Shown piece after piece: positions 25,892 through 33,914 of a stretch of DNA of 64,000 nt. The position numbers were made by a program, and so were the translations under genes. Under the pieces are notes generated by a model. That model ran no database searches, had not been told where the DNA came from, and was given only the letters and a program-made list of their open reading frames with translations. The stretch comes from an uncultured Erysipelotrichaceae bacterium (lineage in GTDB: Bacteria > Bacillota_I > Bacilli_A > Erysipelotrichales > Erysipelotrichaceae): positions 11,358 through 75,357 of the forward strand of contig CALNCD010000068.1 in NCBI GenBank assembly GCA_937874965.1, written 5' to 3'. Positions within the stretch are counted from its first letter, which is position 1; every line of letters starts with the position of its first letter.

Positions 25892-26670
25892 AGCGATTCA
25901 AGTCGCTTTTTATAGTCCATTTGATGGTAATGCGCAAAGCGGACTGTCTTGTCAGAAAGTTTGATTTTGACCTCATTAAAGCCGTCCAGAGCAATGGATA
26001 AATGATCATAGCACAAGAATGCATCCAGATATGCATCCTGGCTTCTCAGCGTTATTTCAGCCGTTCCTGGCAAAATCAACGGTGACTTGATAGACCGGGC
26101 ACGATAATGATGAATCCCATTCAGCTCAATCATCTGTAAAAGCTCAAGGCCTTTCCAAAGAATGGCGCCATTCGCTGAGCGATTATAGGCGGTAGACCCA
26201 TCCTGTCCGCTGATACACAGGCCATTTCCCTGAAAACGCTCAAAGTAATCCTGATTGATCGTAACATCAATAGTCTGGGTCCTGATTATGCTTTCCACCC
26301 TGATTTCATTCAGAGCATAAATCGGATTTGTCGTCGTTATCCCTTTGCAATGAGCTTCAAGCAGACGCTTTTCTTCCATTTCGGGAACTTTTGAATGGAT
26401 ATCCTCAATCAGCTGTGCCACTTCATCCACCTGATAATCAGTATAGAAACCCAAAGTTCCTGTATGAATACCGACAAAGGAAACCTGTTCAAGCTGGCTC
26501 CGCCATTGGTGGATGGCATGCAGCAAAGTTCCATCCCCACCGACACAGATGACCAGATCAGGATTTGAAATCGTAAAGACCAATCCTTGTTTTACCAATT
26601 CATCCTGAATCATTTTTGCTGTTCGTTTGGATACCCGATCATCACGGGTTGCTAGTGTAAATGACGTCAT
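25885..26670 (-). CDS. nadK: NAD kinase
   Basis: Phosphorylates NAD to NADP. The 261-aa length fits the short Firmicute form. The signature GGDGTLL is at 44-50, with the NE and DGSTAYNRSANG segments that bind NAD later in the chain. The gene converges on rodA with a 7-nt overlap, and its final codons lie in the shared terminator stem. Divergent from the CYTH gene, whose promoter lies in the 112-nt gap between them. The pairing of nadK with a YjbK-like CYTH protein is also seen in Bacillus. Confidence 0.95.
   Translation of the reverse strand: MTSFTLATRDDRVSKRTAKMIQDELVKQGLVFTISNPDLVICVGGDGTLLHAIHQWRSQLEQVSFVGIHTGTLGFYTDYQVDEVAQLIEDIHSKVPEMEEKRLLEAHCKGITTTNPIYALNEIRVESIIRTQTIDVTINQDYFERFQGNGLCISGQDGSTAYNRSANGAILWKGLELLQMIELNGIHHYRARSIKSPLILPGTAEITLRSQDAYLDAFLCYDHLSIALDGFNEVKIKLSDKTVRFAHYHQMDYKKRLESLY
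25889..25912. terminator. Bidirectional terminator between rodA and nadK
   Basis: A 6-bp stem AAGCGA/TCGCTT (6-nt loop) flanked by A and T runs sits where the two convergent genes meet. It is part of the last codons of nadK on the minus strand. Confidence 0.75.
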
Positions 26671-26732
26671 GCTACCACCTCAACACTACGATTATACCAA
26701 GTTTCCCCGACCCTGTGGAATAAAAACGTTAA

Positions 26733-26761
26733 TTGTCAAGAATTGGAGAGTCTGGTACAAT
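26733..26761 (+). promoter_or_regulatory. Promoter of the CYTH-domain gene
   Basis: TTGTCA, 17-nt spacer and TACAAT; ATG follows 21 nt after the -10 box with GAGG in between. Confidence 0.7.
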
Positions 26762-26782
26762 CGTAGAGAAGTGAGGACCCGT

Positions 26783-27319
26783 ATGAATCAACATCTGGAA
26801 GTTGAATACAAGACACTTATTACCAAATCAAGCTATGCAGAGATTCTTGGCGATCATCCTGAAGCCGAAACACACACACAGATCAACACGTATTTCGATA
26901 CAGCCGATCATGAAATCCGAAAACGGCATTGGATGATGCGGATCCGCCAGATTGCCCAGACATTTGAATTTACCCTGAAGATACCGAACAACGCCGGTGT
27001 AATGGAACATGTTCTGATGCTTGAAAACAACACTATCGAACATCCGGATGTCCTTGATTTTCTGGCCTCTTTAGGAATCAAGGGACCTTTCCATATCGCA
27101 GGTCAATCCATTACGGAACGGTCCAGTTTCTATGATGAATTCGCCGAAATCAGTCTCGATTACAGCCGTTTCAAGTCTACAGAAGATTACGAACTTGAGT
27201 ATGAATTAATAAAAGAAGCCTCTTCAACGAGCGAAGAATGCTTCCAGGCCTTATTGAGGGCCTACAAGATCACCTATAAAAAAGCACCCGCTAAAGTCGT
27301 ACGGGCGCTTTCTGATTAA
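26783..27319 (+). CDS. CYTH-domain protein (YjbK family, triphosphatase-like)
   Basis: A 178-aa single-domain protein. The CYTH signature ExExK is EVEYK at residues 6-10, followed by the alternating charged beta strands of the triphosphate tunnel fold (RIRQ, EFTLKIP, SLDYSRF, ELEYELI). Family members hydrolyse inorganic triphosphate or bind nucleotides and polyphosphate. The start at 26783 is set by the promoter above and a GAGG site; a longer frame running upstream overlaps nadK and the promoter and is rejected. The Bacillus counterpart YjbK lies near nadK and a ppGpp synthetase, but no such synthetase is found here. Confidence 0.88.
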   Translation: MNQHLEVEYKTLITKSSYAEILGDHPEAETHTQINTYFDTADHEIRKRHWMMRIRQIAQTFEFTLKIPNNAGVMEHVLMLENNTIEHPDVLDFLASLGIKGPFHIAGQSITERSSFYDEFAEISLDYSRFKSTEDYELEYELIKEASSTSEECFQALLRAYKITYKKAPAKVVRALSD

Positions 27320-27324
27320 CCTGT

Positions 27325-28257
27325 CTATCCCTGGTTTTCTGAAAGAGAAGTCCTTGTGATCCTTGAATCAGATGTATAAAGATTATCACCCACGGCATGG
27401 ATATCCGCTTGAAACGGGTTCAAGTCATCGCCATAATAATACGTTGTCACTGTAAGATTCAGATTGGATTCGATCCGCGTTTTGATTATCTGTGCCTGTC
27501 CGATGCGGCTCATGACCAGCTGGCGAAGGTCTTTCTTCAAACCGAATACGGGATAATATAACGAAAGCCGGGATCGGTCCAAGCTATAGAAGATCCCGAT
27601 GCACTGTTTCAAGGGATTCATCGGAAGAACAAAACCTCGGAGGGATTCACGCTGACGAGTTGTCAGGGGCAGATATACCGGTTTGATACAGTCTGCGATT
27701 TCATGAATCAGAAGATCCTGATCGAACTGATCACTGGAAAGCGTATCGTTCAAGGCGCTGCTCCAGACATCGATGCCAATTGTCTTGGCTTTTCTGAGGA
27801 TATCTGTCGTGATATCCTTTTTGCCGTTGGTCAGATAGGCAAAGGACTCCAATTGATAAGGAATATGCAAGTCAAACTCAGAAAGAAAGATAGGTCCTTG
27901 AAAGAAAATGACATCCTGAAGGGATAGACAATTCAAGCGCTTGGGTATGCCTTTGTTTTTATTTGCGCGCAGAATAGCCTCCTTGAAGTCCGCCTTGGTC
28001 CTATAGCCGTTTTGGGTACCATAGCGATCCCACATCTTCTGCAGTGACATGCTCTGGATAGAACTCAGCTTGCCGTATCCGATCACGCCTTTTTCTTTTC
28101 CTTTGCGTTCTTTGCGATCCAGGAAGAAAAGAAGATCTCCGATTGTAAACGACGTGAATGCTTTATCACTCAGACGCCAGAAATTCATCGCCTTGGATCC
28201 ATTCAGACGATGATATTCAATCATGTGGCGATCACTGACATAGACAATTGACGCCAT
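27325..28257 (-). CDS. Hypothetical protein, last gene of the dnaX-recR-fhs cluster
   Basis: A 310-aa soluble protein with no signal peptide or membrane helix. The first 60 residues include FTIGDLLFFLDRKERKGKEKGVIGYGKL, which by eye resembles the strand-loop-strand of EVE or other PUA-like RNA/DNA-binding folds, but I cannot confirm it. The rest shows no motif known to me. It lies 8 nt after fhs on the same strand and ends 5 nt from the convergent CYTH gene. Codon use looks like that of its neighbours. Function unknown. Confidence 0.6.
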   Translation of the reverse strand: MASIVYVSDRHMIEYHRLNGSKAMNFWRLSDKAFTSFTIGDLLFFLDRKERKGKEKGVIGYGKLSSIQSMSLQKMWDRYGTQNGYRTKADFKEAILRANKNKGIPKRLNCLSLQDVIFFQGPIFLSEFDLHIPYQLESFAYLTNGKKDITTDILRKAKTIGIDVWSSALNDTLSSDQFDQDLLIHEIADCIKPVYLPLTTRQRESLRGFVLPMNPLKQCIGIFYSLDRSRLSLYYPVFGLKKDLRQLVMSRIGQAQIIKTRIESNLNLTVTTYYYGDDLNPFQADIHAVGDNLYTSDSRITRTSLSENQG

Positions 28258-28265
28258 AGTTCCTC

Positions 28266-29930
28266 CTAGAAGATTCCGCTGATTTTTCCTTGGCGATCAA
28301 TCGTGATATCCAAGGCAGCAGGATGCTTTGGTAACCCTGGCATGGTCATAATTGTTCCGGTCATCGCAACGACAAACCCTGCCCCAGCACTTAATTTCAA
28401 ACGCTTAACATGCAAGACAAACCCACGGGGACGTCCCAATCGTTTCGCATCATCAGAAAGCGAATACTGCGTCTTGGCGATACAGACCGCCAGATGATCA
28501 AATCCATCCCGTTTGAGCTTTTCAAACTGAGCCAGTGCATCATCGCTGTATTCAACCCCATCCGCTCCGTAAATGGTTCGTGCGATTGTTTCAATTTTCG
28601 CCAGAACATCCATTCCGGGTGTCACAATAGGTGAATAGGTTATCTCCGACTGGCAGAGTTCAATGACACTGTTGGCCAGATCCTGTGCACCTAGTCCGCC
28701 TTTAGCATAGGCTTCACACAACGCAAATTTGACATCGTGATCAAGACACCACTGTTTGATGAACCGAATTTCATCCGGCGTATCCGTATGGAAGACATTC
28801 AGGGACACCACGCACGGAACATGGTAGGCTGCGATGCTTTCCAGATGTTTTTCTAGATTTTCAATCCCTGCGCTTAACGCTTCCGTATTCGCTTCCCCCA
28901 GATTGTCATAAGCAACGCCGCCATGCAGTTTCAATGCCCGAATTGTCGCGACCAGAACAACAGCACTGGGCTTTATGCCTGCAGCAGGACATTTGATATC
29001 CAGGAACTTCTCGGCACCCAGATCCGCTCCGAATCCTGCTTCAGTAACAACGTAATCTGCTAATTTCAATGCCATTGTTGTGGCGATGACACTGTTGCAG
29101 CCATGGGCGATATTCGCAAAGGGCCCCCCATGAATCAGGACCGGTGATTTTTCCAGAGTCTGAACCAGATTCGGTTTTAAAGCATTGACCAGCAATGCGC
29201 AGACAGCACCGGTGGCCCCCAACTGATCGACACTCACCGGTTCATCTGTCATCGTATAGGCAATAACCATCCGTCCGATGCGCTCTTTCAAGTCAACATA
29301 GTCCCGAGCCAGGCAAAAAACAGCCATGACTTCAGAAGCTACCGTGATATCAAATCCATCAAGCCGCTCAACGCCGTTATTCTTGCCCCGTCCGATTTCA
29401 ATCTGCCGCAAAGCCCGATCATTCATATCCATGCACCGTTTCCAGGTGATTTTCTCAGGATTGATATTCAGTTCATTGCCTTGAAACAGATGATTATCCA
29501 CTAAGGCGCTGATAAGGTTATTCGCTGCGGTAATCGCATGGATATCTCCATTGAAATGCAGGTTGATATCCTCCATAGGAACCACCTGTGCATAACCCCC
29601 TCCGGCAGCACCGCCCTTCATCCCGAAAACCGGACCTAATGAAGGTTCACGCAATGCACCGATAACATCTTTGTTCAAGGAAGCCAATCCATCGACCAAA
29701 CCGACGGTCGTCGTGGTTTTCCCTTCACCTGCTTTGGTTGGGTTAATCGCGGTTACCAGGATCAGCTTGCCATTGGAATTCCCATTGATCCGCTGGTGGA
29801 TATCCAAGGATATCTTGGCTTTGTATTTTCCATAGTGTTCAACATACTCTGAATTGATCTTTGCCTTTTTCGCAATAATATCAATATTCTCCAAAACAGT
29901 TTCGTCGGCGATTTCATAGTCCTTCTTCAT
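28266..29930 (-). CDS. fhs: Formate-tetrahydrofolate ligase
   Basis: Makes 10-formyl-THF from formate, THF and ATP for purine and formyl-Met-tRNA synthesis. The 554-aa length and sequence are standard: the P-loop region INPTKAGEGKTTTTVGL at about 65-81, EPSLGPVFGMKGGAAGGGYAQ, and the C-terminal GTIMTMPGLPKHPAA. It directly follows recR with a one-base overlap of stop and start, so it is cotranscribed with dnaX and recR. No folD or glyA is nearby. Confidence 0.97.
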   Translation of the reverse strand: MKKDYEIADETVLENIDIIAKKAKINSEYVEHYGKYKAKISLDIHQRINGNSNGKLILVTAINPTKAGEGKTTTTVGLVDGLASLNKDVIGALREPSLGPVFGMKGGAAGGGYAQVVPMEDINLHFNGDIHAITAANNLISALVDNHLFQGNELNINPEKITWKRCMDMNDRALRQIEIGRGKNNGVERLDGFDITVASEVMAVFCLARDYVDLKERIGRMVIAYTMTDEPVSVDQLGATGAVCALLVNALKPNLVQTLEKSPVLIHGGPFANIAHGCNSVIATTMALKLADYVVTEAGFGADLGAEKFLDIKCPAAGIKPSAVVLVATIRALKLHGGVAYDNLGEANTEALSAGIENLEKHLESIAAYHVPCVVSLNVFHTDTPDEIRFIKQWCLDHDVKFALCEAYAKGGLGAQDLANSVIELCQSEITYSPIVTPGMDVLAKIETIARTIYGADGVEYSDDALAQFEKLKRDGFDHLAVCIAKTQYSLSDDAKRLGRPRGFVLHVKRLKLSAGAGFVVAMTGTIMTMPGLPKHPAALDITIDRQGKISGIF

Positions 29931-30511
29931 TACTTTCTCCCTTCAAAGGCCTTCAGCAAGGTCATATCATCCGCATAATCCAAGTGCCCTCCGATCGGCA
30001 AACCGAACGCCAACCGTGAAACTGTTGTCAATCCTTCCAGTTTCTTCTGAATATACAAGGCACTCATTTCCCCTTCAACCGTTGCATTCAATGCCAGGAT
30101 AACTTCTTGTGTCGAATCATTGACCCGATTCAACAGCTGATCAATGTGAATATCCTCAGGCAATATTCCTTTCTGAGGGGAAAGCAGCCCGCCTAAAACA
30201 TGATATACTCCAGTATACTGCTGTATTCTTTCAATTGCGATTAAATCTTTGACAGTAGCGACCACACAGATAGTCTGATGATCACGTGCGCCGTCCAGAC
30301 AGATGCTGCACTGGTCCGCATTGGTGTAATTCCCGCATACGGAACAGAAATGGATGTTCTGTTTGCTGTCCAGCAACGACTGGGCAAAAATCGTAATCTC
30401 CTCTGAAGGGAGATCCAATAAAGCCAAAGCATAACGCTCAGCTGTCTTGTCACCGACGCCCGGAAGCTTCTTCAATTCAAAAATAAGCTGTTCAAGTTCT
30501 TCTGGATACAT
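29930..30511 (-). CDS. recR: Recombination mediator RecR
   Basis: A 193-aa DNA-binding ring protein that works with RecO to load RecA on gapped DNA. A helix-hairpin-helix opens the protein (KLPGVGDKTAERYA), then a four-cysteine zinc finger (CSVCGNYTNADQCSIC) and a Toprim domain (ICVVATVKDLIAIE to VYHVLGG). Usually dnaX is followed by ebfC (YbaB) and then recR; here recR comes 8 nt after dnaX and ebfC is absent from this position. Confidence 0.96.
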   Translation of the reverse strand: MYPEELEQLIFELKKLPGVGDKTAERYALALLDLPSEEITIFAQSLLDSKQNIHFCSVCGNYTNADQCSICLDGARDHQTICVVATVKDLIAIERIQQYTGVYHVLGGLLSPQKGILPEDIHIDQLLNRVNDSTQEVILALNATVEGEMSALYIQKKLEGLTTVSRLAFGLPIGGHLDYADDMTLLKAFEGRK

Positions 30512-30519
30512 TCGCTCAC

Positions 30520-32232
30520 CTACACAATCTCAACATCATCACCAAATAATTCAAACAAACCCTCGTTCAGCCCTTCATGAACTGAACCCTCCTCTGCAGA
30601 CTTGATCTGCAGAAGATCATCCGCAATTGCAACCGGATCCGGCAGAGTCTGACTCTGTGCTTTCTCCTTATACAAATCAACCGCCTGCTTGAAATCAGCC
30701 TGAGTAATTGCCTTAATCAATTTGGGCTGACCGAAAAGCATCCGACTGAACTCCAGCAGCAACGGCTGGATATCCTGTTCTTCCAATTGTCTGACCCGCT
30801 CTTCAAAATCGACGGCAACAAACATGAAGTTCCTGCCGCTCAAGACCACCTCTGAATTCATCAGAAGATTACTGACTTTCATCCAGTGATCATCCGAAAT
30901 ATACTGAATCAGAGTCTTCATTGCCGCAATATCCTTGGCTTTGTCCTCTTTATTCGCACTGACCATATAAGCGACAACCTCAAGAAGATCCTTAACCGGT
31001 GCTGCTTCATTTTCAGAAATCTCTTCGTTTTGCTGCAGTTCAGCAACAGCAGCAGAAACTGTCGGCTCTGCTGCTTTCTCCTCGCTGGTTTCCGCAACAG
31101 GTTTAGGCATTGTCTTCTCAATCGGCTGCAAGGCCGGACGCTGTCCTTTACGGTTCTTGGAGCGTTCACTTAATCGAATAAGCGTTATCTCCAGATATGC
31201 CAAGACATTCTGGGTATACCGTGATTTATCCATTGTTTCCAGCAGGACATCTATCGCATCTAAAAGATACGGACTGGATACACTGGAGCTGATAACCTTG
31301 ATTGCGTCCAAGTCCATTGCCGGCAGATACGCTTCCGACTTATTGAAATTATAAATAATGGCATTCTTCAGCAGCTCAATGAAATCAAAGACCATCCGCT
31401 TCAGATCGACATTCTGCTCACTCATCTGATGGATCAGCATCAGAGCCTGGTCGACATCGCCGTTCACAATCGCCTGAAACAATTCAAGCCGTTGCTGCGG
31501 TGTTGTCACACCATAGATTTCATAAACGTCACTTCGCTTGATTTCATCATCCGCATAAGCAACTGCTTGTTCTAGGATTGTCAGAGCATCCCGAACCCCG
31601 CCGTCCGAAAGGGAACTGATCAGGTCACAGACGCCATCTTCAGACTTGATCTGTTCCTTCTCAAGAATCGAGGATAAATACCGGCTTAATTCAGCCGCTT
31701 CAATCCGTTTGAAATCAAACCGCTGGCATCGGGAGATAATCGTCGGCAGAACCTTATGCGCTTCAGTTGTTGCCAGAATAAAAATAACATGCTCAGGAGG
31801 CTCTTCCAATGTCTTCAGCAAGGCGTTGAAAGCGCCTTGTGAGAGCATGTGAACCTCATCGATGATGTAGACTTTATAGCGGCCTTCCAATGGAGCATAT
31901 TTTACTTTTTCAATCAGATCCCGGATTTCATCGACCCCGTTATTGCTGGCAGCATCGATTTCAATGACATCCGGATAGGTGCCGTTCTGAATAGCGAGAC
32001 AACTCGCACACTTCCCGCACGGACGGTTTTCAGAAGCCTCGCAATTCACAGCCTTGGCGAGGATTTTGGCTAAGGTTGTCTTTCCGGTTCCCCGTGGTCC
32101 GCAGAAAAGATACGCATGAGAGACCCGATTGCTCTTAAGTGCATTCTGCAGTGTTTTCACAATATGATGCTGACCGACGACATCCTGGAATGTTTGCGGT
32201 CGATATGTTCGATAAAATGATTTATAGGCCAT
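30520..32232 (-). CDS. dnaX: DNA polymerase III subunit tau/gamma
   Basis: The clamp-loader ATPase that holds polymerase and loader together at the fork. The 570-aa protein has GPRGTGKTTLAK (Walker A), a zinc module (CGKCASC), a DEVHMLS Walker B region, and the SRC sensor segment. After about residue 370 comes a charged linker and a divergent C-terminal tau region. AGGAGTGACGC precedes ATG and a TATAAT box lies just upstream, in the gap shared with the divergent sortase gene. I did not find a clear programmed frameshift site. Confidence 0.96.
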   Translation of the reverse strand: MAYKSFYRTYRPQTFQDVVGQHHIVKTLQNALKSNRVSHAYLFCGPRGTGKTTLAKILAKAVNCEASENRPCGKCASCLAIQNGTYPDVIEIDAASNNGVDEIRDLIEKVKYAPLEGRYKVYIIDEVHMLSQGAFNALLKTLEEPPEHVIFILATTEAHKVLPTIISRCQRFDFKRIEAAELSRYLSSILEKEQIKSEDGVCDLISSLSDGGVRDALTILEQAVAYADDEIKRSDVYEIYGVTTPQQRLELFQAIVNGDVDQALMLIHQMSEQNVDLKRMVFDFIELLKNAIIYNFNKSEAYLPAMDLDAIKVISSSVSSPYLLDAIDVLLETMDKSRYTQNVLAYLEITLIRLSERSKNRKGQRPALQPIEKTMPKPVAETSEEKAAEPTVSAAVAELQQNEEISENEAAPVKDLLEVVAYMVSANKEDKAKDIAAMKTLIQYISDDHWMKVSNLLMNSEVVLSGRNFMFVAVDFEERVRQLEEQDIQPLLLEFSRMLFGQPKLIKAITQADFKQAVDLYKEKAQSQTLPDPVAIADDLLQIKSAEEGSVHEGLNEGLFELFGDDVEIV

Positions 32233-32277
32233 TTAGCGTCACTCCTGCGATTATTATACCATGCGTTATCATTGCAT

Positions 32278-32306
32278 TTGCATAAAAAAAGCATTTACTA
32301 TATAAT
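32278..32306 (+). promoter_or_regulatory. Promoter of the sortase gene
   Basis: TTGCAT (32278-32283), 17-nt spacer, TATAAT (32301-32306). The ATG begins only 7 nt after the -10 box, so transcription would start at or next to the start codon. Confidence 0.75.
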
Positions 32307-32312
32307 TTCGAT

Positions 32313-32972
32313 ATGACAAATGTAAGAAAAGAAAAGAAAAAAAAGAATAAACTGTACACCTTTCTGAATATTGTGGGTGTTCTTCTAATTGTAGTCGGTT
32401 TATCGCTGGGCGGGTATACCTTCTGGCAGAATCAGCAGACAAAAAATGAAGTTGATTCCGAAATCTCAGATTGGGAGAACCTCCCTGTCTCTGATGGAAC
32501 AACAGGGGATGAAACAGCCAGCATCCAAGAAGGCGTTGATCTCAGCGGCAACCAGAAACTATGGGGCGTTATCGAAATACCGTCTCTTAACGTCAAAGCA
32601 CCTATCTCAGCCGTCTATGATTGGCAGCTTCTTCGTAAGTATGTCGTTCCTTTCAAAGAAGGGGATCTTCCCTCTGTGAGCGGCGGAAACTATTCGTTGG
32701 CTTCACATTGGGGAAACTCGTATTGCTCCTATTGCTACTTCCGGGACATCAAGAATACTGAAGTCGGTGCCATCATTACTGTCTACGATCGGACGACTGT
32801 CTATACCTATGAAGTCTATGCGGCACCGCGGACCATCACTGATCAGGATGTTGAAATCCTGAATCGCATTGAAGGGCAGACGACATTGACCCTGATTACC
32901 TGTGTGACTGTCAAAGATCCGCGCAGGACAGTGGTTCAGGCAAAGCTGATCACCAGTGCCCCGCGAACATAA
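32313..32972 (+). CDS. Sortase family transpeptidase
   Basis: A 219-aa membrane-anchored sortase. After a basic N-terminus and one membrane helix (about 17-36) comes a linker and the sortase barrel. GVIEIPSLNVKAPI is the strand common to the family. The catalytic residues are His132 (SLASHWG), Cys197 (TLITC) and Arg204 or 205 (DPRRT). The TLxTC form is that of housekeeping or class D/A-like enzymes. It would cut LPXTG signals such as the tandem pair in the fibre operon's last gene, the only LPXTG protein in the window. There is no ribosome site before ATG and the promoter ends 7 nt away, so the mRNA may be leaderless. Divergent from dnaX. Confidence 0.9.
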   Translation: MTNVRKEKKKKNKLYTFLNIVGVLLIVVGLSLGGYTFWQNQQTKNEVDSEISDWENLPVSDGTTGDETASIQEGVDLSGNQKLWGVIEIPSLNVKAPISAVYDWQLLRKYVVPFKEGDLPSVSGGNYSLASHWGNSYCSYCYFRDIKNTEVGAIITVYDRTTVYTYEVYAAPRTITDQDVEILNRIEGQTTLTLITCVTVKDPRRTVVQAKLITSAPRT

Positions 32973-32992
32973 TTGAGCGAATCTATGAAGAG

Positions 32993-33014
32993 GGACGGGA
33001 AACCGTTCTTTTTG
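32993..33014 (+). terminator. Terminator of the sortase gene
   Basis: Stem GGACGG/CCGTTC (one G-U pair) with a GAAA tetraloop, then five T residues. Confidence 0.65.
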
Positions 33015-33130
33015 CCGGCCTGAATTTCCCTGAAAGAACTGATTCAGAGACAAAGCGAAAAATTCATGTAATCCCAAAACCTGATCCTGATAGAATCAAA
33101 GCATCAACCCTATGCTAAGGAGAAATACTA

Positions 33131-33811
33131 ATGAAACTCTTGTTAACCTCTGGCGGGATAAGCAACGACAGTATAAGCAATGCTTTAAAAGCAATGCTGG
33201 CCAAGCCCATCTCTCAATGTCATGCCCTATGCATTCCTACAGCGAGTTATGCCTTGAAGAACGGCGTTGTAAACGCATGGAACTTTCTGAGGGGTTACGA
33301 TGAAGCACCCATGTGTAACTTGGGATGGAAATCCATGGGTGTTCTGGAATTGACCGCCTTGCCAAGTCTTGATCAGGACCTTTGGCTGCCTGCCCTTAAA
33401 CAGGCAGATATTCTCCTGGTCAACGGTGGTGATCCTCTCTATCTCTCGTATTGGATGAGGAAGTCCGGAGTGGCTGATCTCTTGCCTGATTTAGATCTTG
33501 TGTATGTCGGAATGAGTGCAGGCAGCATGATTATGGCACCGCGAATTGGTGATGACTTTGTAATGTGGACTAAGGAAGGACTCACAGATAAAACCTTAGG
33601 CTATGTTGATTTTGCGATATTCCCTCATTTAAATCACGTGCTGCTGCCTGAAAACACCAAGGAACAAGCAATATCCTGGGCACATTCGATTCAGATTCCT
33701 GGTTACGCAATCGATGATCAGACTGCAATCCAAGTCATCGACAACACCGTTTCCGTTATTTCAGAAGGCGAGTGGTATTCCTTCGATTACACCAAAGAAT
33801 CCCGCGGCTAG
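33131..33811 (+). CDS. Peptidase S51 (dipeptidase E-like) family protein
   Basis: A 226-aa protein of the S51 serine peptidase family, which includes aspartyl dipeptidase PepE and cyanophycinase. The nucleophile is in GMSAGSM (about 134-140), preceded by the VNGGDPLYL segment that forms the oxyanion region; LNHVL after a FPH motif is a candidate His site. The N-terminus MKLLLTSGGIS is typical of the subgroup often annotated as Type 1 glutamine amidotransferase-like. Substrate is unknown. AAGGAG lies 8 nt before ATG. Monocistronic, converging on metG. Confidence 0.85.
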   Translation: MKLLLTSGGISNDSISNALKAMLAKPISQCHALCIPTASYALKNGVVNAWNFLRGYDEAPMCNLGWKSMGVLELTALPSLDQDLWLPALKQADILLVNGGDPLYLSYWMRKSGVADLLPDLDLVYVGMSAGSMIMAPRIGDDFVMWTKEGLTDKTLGYVDFAIFPHLNHVLLPENTKEQAISWAHSIQIPGYAIDDQTAIQVIDNTVSVISEGEWYSFDYTKESRG

Positions 33812-33879
33812 AGCGGAATCGCTTGTACTCCACGCCGGATTATCCTGATTACCGGGGAAATAATCTGTTCATTAATTAA

Positions 33880-33909
33880 GAAAAGGCGCCATATGGCTGG
33901 CGTCTTTTC
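33880..33909. terminator. Terminator between the S51 gene and metG
   Basis: An 11-pair stem (GAAAAGGCGCC with GGCGTCTTTTC, one G-U) lies at the meeting point of two convergent genes. The T-rich arm serves as the U-run for either strand. Confidence 0.65.
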
Positions 33910-33914
33910 AATAT

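Noticed and set aside
26627..26782. 52-codon N-terminal extension of the CYTH gene
   Set aside because: It overlaps the nadK start and contains the CYTH promoter.
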